DNA from: Acanthopleura granulata
Lineage: Eukaryota > Mollusca > Polyplacophora > Chitonida > Chitonidae
Direction of reading: 5' to 3'
DNA: 64,000 nucleotides
Assembly: GCA_016165875.1 (NCBI GenBank)
Contig: JABBOT010000010.1
Span: 14,657,357-14,721,356, forward strand
Part shown: positions 52,900 through 64,000 of the stretch, piece after piece
How the letters are laid out: each line of letters begins with the position of its first letter
How positions within the stretch are numbered: the stretch's first letter is position 1
Made by a program: the position numbers and the translations under genes
Notes under the pieces: generated by a model
Databases searched by the model: none
What the model was told of the DNA's origin: nothing
What the model saw: only the letters and a program-made list of their open reading frames with translations

Positions 52900-53285
52900 C
52901 CTGTAATTCTTCTTTTCATGCAGCCCCAGGACAGACCTGTAATTCTTCTCATGCTGCCCCAATACAGAACTATCACCAATAGTCTCATACAGCCCCAATA
53001 CAGGCCTATAATTCAAATTTTCATGCAACCTCAATACAGGCCTATAATTCTTCTTCTTATGCGTCCTCAATACAGGTCTATAACTCGCCTTCATGTGCAG
53101 CCTCCAATGTAGACCTCTAATTCTTCTCATGCAAGCCCAATACAGACCTGTAATTCTTTTCATCCATCCTCAATACCGGCATCTAATCCTTCTTCTCATG
53201 CAGCCCCAACACAGGCCTATAATTCATCTTCTCACGCAGCTCCAGTGAGGCCTTTAATTCTTCATCTCAATTCTTCCAATGCAGG
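52900..53285. repeat. 33-37 nt minisatellite, 11 copies
   Basis: Eleven consecutive units of 33-37 nt (modal 36), each starting cctgtaattctt or a variant and ending caatacagg, fill exactly 386 nt. Length changes are often three bases, so on the minus strand a 134-codon ORF with a NYRPVLGLHE-like repeat survives. With no conserved flanks or splice sites this is read as a minisatellite, but the in-phase indels leave a small chance of past coding. Confidence 0.92.
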
Positions 53286-53794
53286 AACCTAACTCTCAAT
53301 CATACTGTCTTTTATTATATACATAATATATACCCGCGTGTCTTTTATTTGAAATATTTTTCATGAGTTGGTTACATGGATTCTCTGGTAACATTGTTTT
53401 TTTCATCAATATAATCCTTGACCAGTGCGAATAGGAGTTCGTATTTTGTTTTCGTTGTTTTGGCCGTGAATTTCTTGATTTCCCCCAGCCCTAAACACGA
53501 CCGCAGTGGGAATTTGTGGAATGATCAGATGTAAATGAAATAAATAAAATATATAACAAGTAGTGTTGTTTCTAACTTGTGGGATTATAGGCTTATTGTT
53601 GTAAGTTTCTTAAAATGTGCAGATTTTATATGTGCATGTCGTTATAAAAGTCTTGTTTACTATATACATGTATATATTTGTGCTGTAAATAAACAAGTGC
53701 AAGATTTTGTTTTTATTTTGTCTACATATAAGCTAGTATTCATGTACACCGGAATATCAACCCTGTATTCAAATAAGTGCCTAATTCATTACAG

Positions 53795-53826
53795 GAAAGT
53801 GTCGAATTAATTAATTCAACACTTTC
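53795..53826. repeat. 32-nt near-perfect palindrome
   Basis: The arms gaaagtgtcgaattaa and ttaattcaacactttc are complementary at 15 of 16 positions with no loop. The centre holds taattaatta homeodomain-type cores. Could be a cruciform or a fold-back remnant. Confidence 0.85.
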
Positions 53827-54587
53827 AAAAATTAATTTGAATTAATGCAGAATACGTATAGTATGGCCTCGTTTTGTTACTTATAGTGCTGTATAAATCA
53901 CAACTTTTTGACTGATGTACAAGGTCCATGTTACAGACAATGCCACCCTTTTTAAGTACACGTAACCAACATTCTATTTTATTTATACTTTTTGGCAGCA
54001 ATATATTTTTTAATCATATATTATAATTTTCTAATTTAGATTGGATTTCTTCTACACATAAGGTAAGTTAAGCTAAGGTATATGGATAATTAATATTTTT
54101 ACGTTTATCCATATATATAGTATTTAGGTCTTTTTAACGCGTTTTTCCACATAAGAACTAGACCACATTCATGTATATGTTTTAATTCGTCTCACAATGA
54201 ATATTATGGAATTTTGCAAGCTTAGACATGGCCATTCAACCTGCAAAATTGTATCTCAAACTTTTAATGTTTAGCACAATGTTTAGCCTTTAAACTGCTC
54301 AGCATGATACACTTCGAATAGTGTGCTTGTTCCAAACCTCGGGTAAGAAATGCATTTTAGGGTCAAATAATGGTCATATCATATATTACGTCTATGCTGA
54401 AACCCATTTTTCTATCATAGGGTATCACCCTACCCCTCGACTAATATTAACCTTAAAAAACCTTTATGTGACGAACAGAAATACTCAGAATGAAACAAAA
54501 TGAATAACTTAACGTATATTCGAAATTTTAGGTCAGTTACAGTGTCTCTGCACACTATAGATCGAAGGGTAAACCTTCAACTGTACT

Positions 54588-54682
54588 TTATTTACTTATT
54601 TATTTGTTTGATTGATGTTTTACGCGGTACTCAAGGATATTTCACTTATACGACGGCGGCCAACATTATGGTGGGAGGACAC
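54588..54682 (-). mobile_element. SINE 3'-end fragment, reversed
   Basis: On the plus strand it reads tttatttgtttgattgatg, tttacgcggtactcaagga, tatttcacttatacgacggc, attatggtgggagga, the reverse complement of the 3' part of the SINE at 55829. Truncated beyond this. Confidence 0.8.
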
Positions 54683-55828
54683 ATAACTTTAAAACTCTCT
54701 CCTCCTGATTTACATTAAATCGTAGTGTAAAGCACTAATTAAGCATATTTTTTATGACGATCTGGCATGATAAAAAGATAATCCATTGCAGAGAATGTAT
54801 ATAAAATAAATTAACATTATATATATAAATGTAAAAATAAAAGGTAAATATATATATATTCAAGCAAATATAAATTAGATTGTAATAATGCACATACATG
54901 CCCATGCGCGTACAATTGAGAACTAAGTAGAACTAATGAAGAGCCTTCATATCCCGAATCTGAAAATCCCGAACTTGAACAATTTGTCATTTGCATGGAA
55001 CTGGACCATGTTATATACTGGATAGTAGACATAAATAAGATTTATACCTACATATTTGGCTTACACTGGCATCCACTTGATGGTTTAATCCGGGCATTCA
55101 GGTTTTCTCTGAGCCAAAGCCCAATCATGGAAGTGCATGAAAGATTCTGGAACACGACGCTATACTCCACTGATATAAATGATCAAGTTTGGTCGACCGG
55201 ATTTAATTTTAATTTATAAAGTTTAACAGGAGTTAAAGTAAGTAAGGATTAAGTAACCATTAATCAACTGGTGTCTATCAATCTTGTACACTTTTCTTTC
55301 CATTTAATCTGGCACAGGGCTATATATCAGGCTGTAAGACAACAAATGTGCATGGATGTAGTTACACATTGGCAGCATTTCAGGCAAATCGTGGAGAGAA
55401 TTAACGTGTTGAAATCAGGGGACAGTTATCGCTTTCGACAGGAGAATGATGGCAACAAAAAGCAAACCGATCCTTTTACCAACATAAAAGAATATAAAAT
55501 TTAAAATAAAAATCGGTTAACTTAATTTAGACCTGTATGTGCAACAGTTAGAACGATTATAGATAAACGAGTCCGTTGTCAAATGCAAATACTGGATCCC
55601 AGAATATACAGGTCTGGAATATCAAAGTACTCTTGACACAACTTTATCTTAAGCGACAAAAGCCCGATGAAATTAATGTAAAAGTTTTATTTCTTGGATT
55701 TCTTCTGTCATATTTCCCATTATCACATTTATCGTAATGTCAGACTAAATGTATTACATCAAATATTGGACAAATGATTGTAACTGATAGACTATTAAGC
55801 AGTAATTGCGAATACTCAAATGAACTAA

Positions 55829-56094
55829 GGGGCCTCCGTGGCTCAGTCGGTTAGCGCGCTAGCGCAGCGCAATGACCCGAAGCCTCCCACCAATGCGGTC
55901 GCTGTGAGTTCAAGCCCAGCTCATGCTGGCTTCCTCTCCGGCCGTACGTGGGAAGGTCTACCAGGAACCTGCGGATGGTCTTTGGTTTCCCCCGGGGCCT
56001 GCCTGGTTACCTCCAACCATAATGTTTGCGGCCGCCGTATAAGTGAAATATTCTTGAGTATGGCGTAAAACACCAATCAAATAAATAAATAAAT
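55829..56094 (+). mobile_element. Full-length tRNA-derived SINE
   Basis: About 266 nt. The 5' head is tRNA-like: A box tggctcagtcgg (about 55839-55850) and B box gagttcaagcc (about 55906-55916). Next comes a conserved body (cgtacgtgggaaggtc, cctgcggatggtc, ggtttcccccgggg), then gccgccgtataagtgaaata, ttcttgagtatggcgtaaaa and an (aaat)n tail. The body resembles the central domain shared by molluscan MetaSINE-type families; that assignment is from memory and inferred. The head is not a functional tRNA gene because it runs on into the body. It creates a 76-codon ORF that is not a gene. Confidence 0.88.
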
Positions 56095-58406
56095 CACATG
56101 AACATGCCTGGCACCTTCATATATATTCACAACTTGCCATCATGTAGCACATTACGTGACCTGCATTATATTCCTGGGATCGTATATACGAGAAGGAAGA
56201 TATTACTTCAATATATATTTTGCAAAGGAGCTATATATGTTCGACCTTTATACTCGCCTCAATTCCCCACCATACATAAAAATGGTTTAACTGCAATGCA
56301 GATTAAGCTAACACAACTTAGATACGGCTCCAGCGCACTGAACTATGACCGTGGACGGTTAAATTTGACATCTAGCTCAGCTTGTTCTTATGGAAACCCG
56401 CTGGAAGACGCCTCGCATGCGCTTTTTCTTTCACTGTCCTCATTACGATACAATCCGGCCTAACCTTTTGAATAATCTCTCTCTAGACATAACTATAGAA
56501 AAAAACTGTTGAAAGGTAATCAATTAAAATCTACTAGCGTTAACTCACATGAAATGAAATTGGTTATGCAGTATATAGTCAGCAATAAATTTTGTTAATG
56601 TCATTTACCTAAAATTGCTTTTTCCATGTCGAAACACTGTGACAACTTTCAGACTTGCCCTCATTTTTTTCATTTTTTTTTTCTAATCCATTCTGCTCTT
56701 TTCTAACTTGAATCCTTGTCTGCGGACAATCGGCTATGTTGTGTCTTTCCTTTGCGTATTTTGTATCTTAATCTACTGTCATCGTACCCTCACATCTGCA
56801 GTAAGTCCGTTAAATTGTACTTATTTAGGGAAAGGGGCTAGTAATTTTTTCGGAATTTGTTCCCAGTCCCGTTGTGTACTACGCAATAAGATATGTTCAA
56901 TTCATGCATTAAGAAATTACAATTCTACTATAATAAGAAAATATATATTTAAGTATATATTAAATACTTTTAGGTGTACTAATTCTGTCATATAAATGTA
57001 AACGTATGGGAACAGAGTGTACCTTTAATATAGTTTCAGATATATGAGAGCATGTATGAACTATACATGCGCTTCTAGTACACATGCAAAATGACGTGGA
57101 TGAGATTTTTTTCAGTTTCTTTCTTCTTCTCTATTTTTTTTGTTGATGCGGCGGATGGGTGGTAGGGGTGGGGAGGGCATTGTTCTGTTACTGATACATT
57201 TACGCTGACTGTATGTTACTACATGGGACTACATCATATTTGCTGAGTATTTGTGTTGATGTGAGAGCTGTATATTACTATTCGAATAATGCCTCTTGAT
57301 TTTGCGCTTGCCTGATCTGTGTTGTGGTATAATGCATGGCTGCAGTCTTAAGGGAGTTCAGGGAAGGTAGAAATTATATGTACTAAATGGATCCTACTTT
57401 CTCTTAAAACGGGTTATTTTGAAACACCACTGAAAAACCTACTATTTCTATTTGCACACAATTTAATTTTTGTGTGCATAAAAGTATTGGTACAAGGAGG
57501 TGAGTTAGAAATTCAAACTGTCCTACTATAATATTTTTTGTTTTTAAACTTTTACAATTCCTACTACAGAAATGCCAGGTGTGTATGTAATAATGCCTGC
57601 CATTCTTCGTGGTTTTAAGGTTTCATGTGCGGTTCATAACAGGAGATCAGCGCATGTCCATAGGAATGAGATACAGGTATGTAGTCAAGCAATTGTCGCC
57701 AGTTGTGTCCGTTGGAAAACTTATTTTAGCCTTTCTATAACCATATATCCGAGTTTTCCCCTTATCTCCCATGCGTGTTACTAGAACTACAAGGCACCAT
57801 AATGAGCAATTATAATTCCGCTCGGTTTGTATCAGATGTGCTGTCTCTTCGGAGTTTGATACAAATTGTTTCACAAGAGATTCTTTTATTTCATTTTTGA
57901 TAAATAGAAGATTTTCAATTTCGACAAACTGAGGAATGATATGTATTTAAACGAGCCCTGTGGGTCCTAATGGATGTCCATTGTACAACAGCTGTCTGGT
58001 GTCTGTGTTGTCTGTCAACCCTCGTGGAAGCATTTTGACCTATATATACGCGCATTAGTCAAGCTTGAGGTGCAGGTCTCGTCAGGCCTATTGCAGTCAC
58101 AACCAAATGCAGCAGCTGCACCACTGCAAATTGCACAATCCACAAAATCCAGTTGACAATAACGTCAAGCGAAAGTGCAAAACAGGCAAACAAAGATTGG
58201 TGTTTTCAAAGAGCAGACGACATCAAAGTGCACACGCTGTAATGGACTAGCCTGGGGATCAGTTCTTTTTTCAGTTTGTCGCTTAAAGAATTATGTTAAA
58301 GCAACAGACTGTTGCCAAGGCGAGTGATGACCGCATACAGACAGACTGATGGACCTGAGCGGACAGACTACAATGGAGTCTGAGTGGGGACATGTCAATG
58401 TCAACC

Positions 58407-58435
<29 letters not shown>
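58407..58435. repeat. Poly-A tract
   Basis: A16, one G, then A12 on the plus strand. No SINE or LINE body was recognised upstream. Confidence 0.85.
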
Positions 58436-58437
<2 letters not shown>

Positions 58438-58646
58438 AAAGTGACAAGAGTTTTCAAAAATTAGAACTATTACAGCCATTTTTCCAGCGTGCACAAAGCT
58501 ATATAAGGTTCCAGAACGTTCACATCATATTCTTTTATTACATTAGCATTACATTTATTTTTCCTTGTTTTTAGCACGTATTTCTAGTGTTGGCAGCTAT
58601 GTTTGTGATTTTGCTTTGGCTTCGGAATCACTTTAAGGGATGGAAC

Positions 58647-58667
58647 GTCTGTCTGTCTGTCTGTCTG
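58647..58667. repeat. (GTCT)n microsatellite
   Basis: Five tandem gtct units plus g, uninterrupted. Confidence 0.9.
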
Positions 58668-59465
58668 CATTAGGGATATGACCAAGCATGCATGGATCAC
58701 GTGGTTATACATGTATATGTTATTATTCTTATGGTCAAGACGAACACTCGGTGCACAAGGCTAATATATCACGTGATCAATGTCCGTCGACAGGTTTCAG
58801 GTTCTGGAGAGCCTTTTATTTTTCCTTTTTTCCGTCCGTGTGTTTAACAGAGTGTGTCTGATGTTAGCCACTCCAGAAGCTTTCGAGGTAGCTTGGTGTG
58901 TTTTTGCGCCGGAATCCACAGTAGAGATAACTGAATTTGATTCATTCATCTGATTATTGTTTAACGCCCAAAGATAATACCACAGTTGTTTATTCGGTTG
59001 TTGTTGTGGTCACCAGTTTGCCATTTGCCAAGAAGCAATTCCACAATTTCCCCCACCCCTTCTGTTTATCCTTCTGTAATTTGATTAATTTAGCTGATTG
59101 ATGTTTAACGCCATAGAAAAAAGTACCTCAAAGTTTTAAATCGAAAAAAGACTGATTTTTCCATTTATTAAGCATATTAAATTATGCCTGCAAACTCTAC
59201 ATATAGCTGGAATTAAACAAAAAATGCCTCCCTTTACATGAACCAGAATTATATTCATAGTTTCTTAATTCGTTGGTAGTTTGTGTTGAACGTTGTTTTG
59301 GAAATTGGTTTCGCGATCATTCACATTTGACGCCTATAGATTATTATGTATTTCACCAGCATGAGATGCTTCCGAGAATTTGGTTTAAATAAACCAACCT
59401 GCTTCAAATGGCCTTCCATACATCTACATGTGTAACATCTATTAAGAGAACATTTTTATGTATTC

Positions 59466-59590
59466 ATTAATATTCATTTATTTCATTGGTTAACACCGTG
59501 CTCAAGAATGTTTCACTTATTTGACGACGGCAGTCATAATTATGAGTAGAGGAAACCAGGCTGTCCGGATTCTCGCTAAACCAGAGGTCA
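59466..59590 (-). mobile_element. Decayed SINE fragment, reversed
   Basis: Plus strand shows tttatttcattggttaacac, cgtgctcaagaatgtttcac, ttgacgacggcagtcat and gaggaaacc, a diverged reverse complement of the SINE 3' half. Older than the 55.8-kb copy. Confidence 0.65.
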
Positions 59591-59775
59591 TCCCATGACT
59601 TCAGGGTTGACTCCGGCTTCTTTGGTTGGTATAATTCAAGTTCAGTTCAAGCACTTTCGACCAGTGCCAGAGCGAAGAAGATATGCCCAACCAGAGTACC
59701 CCTCTTAAATGCACGCAGCAGACTTGAACAAGATATTTTTATGAAGGTTTGTGCTAAGAGATTTTATCAGATGAC

Positions 59776-59990
59776 TTAGTCTTGTTTAATCTGTGACTGG
59801 AACGTTTTTCCGGCAGTGCCCATTTCAATCAACGGCTCCCCAGCAGCGAAGCGGAAGAGTGCCCTAGTCTGACATTGTGAAAATGTGCCCGGGGTAAACC
59901 CCCGACCTCCGACAGTTACTTGACAAACCTCTTGACTTAACCCGCAGCCAAAAGAGCCAGACCGGGATTCGAACTCACTGATCATGAGAA
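59776..59990 (-). mobile_element. Possible tRNA-derived SINE of a second type
   Basis: On the minus strand a good B box, gagttcgaatccc (59963-59975), is followed by a body whose plus-strand words ggggtaaacccccgacct and acagttacttgacaaacc resemble the decayed element at 62.1-62.3 kb. No clear A box, so it may be truncated. The 97-codon minus-strand ORF here is repeat-derived. Confidence 0.5.
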
Positions 59991-60360
59991 AAATAAGGTA
60001 ATACCATAAGTGTATACAAAGTTCCTTCATCCCATCATTTTTAAAATTTTCGTACTTAAGGCAAAACATGTTGACACTTAGCCCTTTATAAATGTCGGCT
60101 CATTGAGACCATTTGGACTGAGCCATTCCGGTATACATCATGCATTCAGTCAAGACGCCTAAACTGTATGTACACCTCAGAATGAAATTAGGCCGACCAC
60201 ACCGAATAACACACCATCTAAAATTATACCAAGATTTAATACATGTCCAGTTATACAGATAGACATATCATGCTTCCACCTAGAAAGAGAGCATAAAAAG
60301 GAAGCGCGAAATTACAATAGATCATAGAGATCAGAGATCATAGAGAAAGAGAGAATTGAC

Positions 60361-60570
60361 GTGTTCAGATATAAAGAGAGGGCAAAACAAATCGTCCAAA
60401 TGGACAGAGCAGGAATGTGTTCAGTTGTACTGAATGAAATATCCTAATGGAAATAGAGCACTAATGTGTTCAGATATAGAACGCAAGAAACTAATCATCC
60501 AAATAAAAAAGAGTACGAATGTGTTCAACTAAACAGAACACAAAACGAATCATTAAAACGGAAAGAGAGA
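60361..60570. repeat. Degenerate 48-56 nt tandem repeat, about 4 copies
   Basis: The phrase gtgttca followed by atata/actaaa and then a run of gaacgcaaaa-like purines and atc(g/a)tccaaa recurs near 60361, 60417, 60467 and 60517. Purine-rich, decayed. Confidence 0.6.
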
Positions 60571-60682
60571 ACGAATCAACATATAGATCCTGCAGGCGTG
60601 TCCATGCTTAACTAAAAATAAAAATAAAAATAAAAAGATTTTAAAAAATGGAAAGAGAACAGTATAACTGTAAAGTATTCTA

Positions 60683-60856
60683 TCGGGTTCAAGTCCAACT
60701 CAAGTTGGACTCCTCTCCGGACGTACGTGGAAAGGTCGGTAGGCAATCTACGGATGGTCTTGGGTTTCCCCTGGGCTCTGCCCGGTTTCCTCCCACCATA
60801 ATACTGGTAGCCGTCGTATAAGTGAAGTACTCTTGAGTACGGCGTAAAACACCATA
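60683..60856 (+). mobile_element. 5'-truncated SINE
   Basis: Starts at a B-box-like gggttcaagtcc and continues through ctcctctccggacgtacgtg, acggatggtcttgggtttcc, ctgcccggtttcctcccacc to gagtacggcgtaaaacacca. Same family as 55829-56094 and closer to a consensus-like form, but without the A-box half and without a long tail. Confidence 0.85.
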
Positions 60857-61089
60857 TTATACCATATTACATCCTTTATAAAATGACATAAATTAGTCCA
60901 GCTGATTTTCAAACATTTTGAGGAACCACAAATTAAAGTTAAAACATAAAGTTACACTTAAATATATATACGACAAGAACAATACATAGGACACAATTTG
61001 GTATGCAAAATAATTTATTTTAAAGTGAACATAAATTCTGTTCACAATATATACATCGAAAATATAGAAGTAAGTCACTGGTGTCACAG

Positions 61090-61930
61090 AAAAAATTCAG
61101 GCGCGTTTTAAGAGCCGAAAAGATGGAATCCAATTCTGGGAATAGGCATTATCGGACAATTGGCTCCAATTAGCCATGTTATCGAAGCCCTGAAGAATTT
61201 GACCAATCACCAGCCCTGAAAGCGTCACGTGATACTTTGGCTGCTCCATCTCATCACCTCACCTCTTCATTGTTATGGAGTAGGGACAGACAGCGGAACA
61301 ATAAATCGGAATTTGAGGTTGTTTAAGATGTCAAATTATATCGTAAATTGTAAATTAAAATATTTTGGTGCAACTGGACTGTCATAGATGTACGTAGAAC
61401 AGAGAACGGTTACCTGTGTAACAATTAAAGCTTACGAGTTGGGGAGGAGTATACATTAACTTGTTCTTATAGGTTGGCAAGAAATCGTCTTCGGGTCAGC
61501 ATGTGGATGAGAAAATTTCGTGGCACAAATGTGTTTCAAAAACCTATCTGTATTCGGAATATTCCTCGATGTATACAGCCTACTAATGCTGGAATCCATT
61601 CAGGCGGAGACGGAGGTACGAAAAGGACCGCTGAAAGACGAAAGTATGCACACGAAGGTCGCTCTGTTAAGCTGGACGGCTGAAGCAAACTTCGGCCGTT
61701 TGAAATCAAAACAGAACTGAAACTCTTTAGTTGGGTATCTGGTGTTTTTGTATTTATTTTTTCTTTATCTATTTTTTTTTTCGCCTGCTCACATAAACTT
61801 GTATGTAATATCGAAACCGCGCGGCGTTATTTATACCAATGGTGCAGGAGAGCTCCGAGGCAACGAGACGTGACTTCACATGACTAACATGACAAAATGG
61901 CGTCACCCAATGAATGACTAGGCAGTGATC
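61090..61930. promoter_or_regulatory. Possible promoter-like region of a neighbouring transcript
   Basis: Contains CCAAT-type words (gaccaatcac 61200, taccaatgg 61837), cacgtga (61228), caaaatggcgtcaccc (about 61893) and more CpG than its surroundings. Plus-strand ORFs of 66-69 codons at 61474-61720 are unrecognised. No gene can be named. Confidence 0.2.
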
Positions 61931-62091
61931 ATTTGCGGTTTATTCTGTTGAAATATCTTTCGAACACCTAGGGCAAAAATAGGAATTAATTCGAGTTTAG
62001 TAGCTCACTTCATGTTCACTTACATTTGAAATTTCTGAACCCGGGGTAACCTTCGTAAACCACTCGTCAAGCTAGAGAGAACGTCAGAATA

Positions 62092-62240
62092 TTTATTTAT
62101 TTATTTAATTATTTATTTATTTCATATATTTCAATTATATCTTACAGCCATACTCAATAATCTTTCAAATTTACGATGGCAGTCAGGTTTATAGTGGAGG
62201 AATGCATCGCCGTAAACCACCGACTTTTGGCAAGTTACTA
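62092..62240 (-). mobile_element. Decayed SINE-like element with (tattt)n tail, reversed
   Basis: Begins with tatttatttatttaattatt, then tcttacagccatactcaata, aatttacgatggcagtcagg, agtggaggaatgc and cgtaaaccaccgac. This is the same order of words as the reversed SINE fragments at 54.6 and 59.5 kb, more diverged. Confidence 0.6.
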
Positions 62241-62390
62241 ACCAGCTTTCCCATGCACATATAGTGCATATATTTGTGGCCTGGTATGCATACAGACATA
62301 TAGAAGCAGCAATACTTATATACTGCCCCTTGGGTTAAGCGTTTGGTTAAGCGGAAGTAGACATACAAAAGTGCCCATAAAAAAAATTAA

Positions 62391-62715
62391 CAGTTCATGA
62401 CCGAAGGCACAAAGTAGGCTGAACGAAAACCATGCGGAGGGTAATGCTGGCCATGCAACAAAACATCACAGAGAAGAAGAAAAACATTATACACAAAGCA
62501 GTATTTCATGCATAACTGAAACAAATATAAAATTACAGCTCATGACAAAACACACAACCCCAAGTAGGCTAAACCAAAGAGAGTAATTCTGATCATGCAA
62601 CAGAACATCACAGAAATTTCATGCAAAAAAAATACAGTTCATGAAAAACACACAAACGCAAATGAACTAAACCAGAAACCTGCAGAGCAGAATTCTGATC
62701 ATGCAAAGCCATAAT
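62391..62715. repeat. Three diverged copies of an 80-100 nt unit
   Basis: Units start acagttcatga at 62391, acagctcatgac at 62536 and acagttcatga at 62634. Each continues through acaaagtaggctgaac-like and ctg(g/a)(c/t)catgcaacaaaacatc-like words. Spacing is 145 then 98 nt. Confidence 0.7.
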
Positions 62716-62783
62716 AAAAAAAAGAGAGAAATCAGAGCCTATGGCAACTGACAATATAGTTTCCAAGTGCTTGGAACACTTTT

Positions 62784-62890
62784 TGCACATTTGCAGCTTG
62801 AAGAAACTTGAAACGAGGGCGTACATTTTATTAAACACCCTCGTTTTACGTTTCTTTAAGTTTTCAACCCATTTATTGCAAATTTGTGCA
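62784..62890. repeat. 107-nt imperfect inverted repeat
   Basis: Left arm tgcacatttgca, cttgaagaaac, aaacgaggg pairs with right arm ccctcgttt, gtttctttaag, tgcaaatttgtgca, with a 15-20 nt loop and a right-arm insertion of about 15 nt. It could fold into a long RNA hairpin or be a fold-back element. It sits within a 133-codon unrecognised minus-strand ORF (62608-63009). Confidence 0.65.
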
Positions 62891-63819
62891 TGATGTATAC
62901 ACTTCATGAAGTCAAATCCACCGATCACAGGTTCTAAGAATGGTATCAGAATGGACGGGATATCTGTAGATGCCGGCAGCGTATCTATGGGTAAAGTATA
63001 GTGGGTCATGTTTTAAATTATTTAGATTGTCTTATATGTATACACAATTCTTACTTCTGCGCTGACGAGATTCACGTTTAAGACGTTTACTCTATATTAT
63101 CTGTGCAGAAGGTTTTTTCTCTAATTCCAACGAATGAATGTGGATATAAGTTTCTGTGTCTTCGTATAAAGCTGGAAAAAGTCATTGACAAATTGACTAA
63201 TGCCCATCACTTTCAAGCAATCACCATATATATTGCCTATAGTCTTATATCTGCACGTATATAGTTTTGACACATAAGCCTTGATGTACATACATTATAT
63301 ATGTATCTGTTTATAGAGATGAAAAGTCAACACGTTCTTCCTGCGACCACCACTATACTAAGTAGCCCTAATAAACAAAAACATCTCTATGAATATATAT
63401 GAGCTTGGGCAATCCGTGCATTACGTGTTAAGTGTTTGAAATTCTACTCGGATTTGCTCCATAATACATCTACACCATGATCTATAAATGACTTGCATGC
63501 TATGGTATGCAAGATCTCTATACGATACATGCATATATACAGCAATTATGGACGGAATTTGACACGAACAAACATTTTACCGCATGACACAATTCTTACT
63601 GTTTATTTTGTTTTACTATGAAGTTCAAAATACATGTGCTCTCACTTTATATATCTGGCACGAAGTTTGTCACTATCTTGGGAGTATGTCTCTAAGTGCC
63701 ATGATATAGTATAAAGTTCTATAATTTTGGGCTTACAGTCTATAGAAAAATGTCTAACGTTAATTTAAAGACAGTCAAACTCAGCTGTATCGTACAACAC
63801 AGTTGAATGCTGAGTGTCT

Positions 63820-63990
63820 CTTTAATCTAAAACATTAAATATGCGTTAATATATACCGGCATTTTAGCTAAAACATTTCATACGACTTAATGTTTATATT
63901 ATTGCCTAATACTTTGTGACACAGTGCCTGATCTTAGCCAACACACTTCATGCCTTAATGCTTGTATAAGCTCGCACACTTTACGATTTT
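63820..63990. repeat. About 70-nt diverged tandem repeat, 2-3 copies
   Basis: attttagctaaaacatttca (63861) and atcttagccaacacacttca (63931) are 70 nt apart and both continue with cttaatg and a later acttt. A weaker copy begins near 63820. It may extend past the window end. Confidence 0.5.
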
Positions 63991-64000
63991 GATAATACAG

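Noticed and set aside
55829..55920. tRNA gene
   Set aside because: A and B boxes are present, but the sequence does not close into a tRNA 3' end and continues into a SINE body with an A-rich tail.
62608..63009. 133-codon minus-strand ORF as a gene
   Set aside because: Contains the long inverted repeat and part of a decayed tandem repeat, and its product resembles nothing known to me.

Overview
The window is non-coding-rich metazoan DNA. It shows GT-AG introns, long stop-riddled stretches, minisatellites, MITE-like inverted-repeat elements and tRNA-derived SINEs, and no bacterial gene packing or operons. The abundance of tacatgta-type palindromes and the 3' end of the SINEs (a '...cgtataagtgaaatattcttgagta...' core, then an aaataaat tail) suggest a lophotrochozoan, most likely a mollusc. 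That placement is inference; no search was run.

One protein-coding gene is recognisable. It is on the minus strand and is an orthologue of the BCL11A/BCL11B (CTIP1/CTIP2) zinc-finger transcription factors. Exon 1 (coding 48035 to 47984) encodes the N-terminal NuRD-recruiting motif MSRRKQGKPQ and ends at a consensus GTAAGT donor. Exon 2 (13581 to 13150) begins after a pyrimidine-rich AG acceptor, encodes the N-terminal CCHC zinc finger (C27, C30, H45, C50), and ends at a GTAGGC donor. Both junctions are phase 1 and the frame is preserved. The first intron is about 34.4 kb. The large exon with the C2H2 fingers was not found and should lie beyond position 1, so 1-13149 is read as intron 2.

Layout: 1-13149, intron 2 with small tandem repeats; 13150-13581, exon 2; 13582-47983, intron 1, with a 39-nt minisatellite (26.2 kb), a 1.6-kb minisatellite of 28-nt units with higher-order structure (34.9-36.5 kb), two inverted copies of a MITE-like element (29.0 and 43.4 kb), C19 and G20 homopolymers and some CpG-richer islets; 47984-48035, exon 1; about 48.04-49.7 kb, CpG-rich promoter with adjacent YY1-like and ZNF143/Staf-like motifs; 49.7-64 kb, upstream intergenic DNA with a 36-nt minisatellite, several SINE copies, palindromes and decayed repeats. 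Every SINE copy I could recognise lies upstream of the gene, none in its introns.

No multi-gene system, CRISPR array, RNA gene or intact autonomous transposon was found. The most interesting features are the BCL11 exon/promoter architecture and the repeat families.
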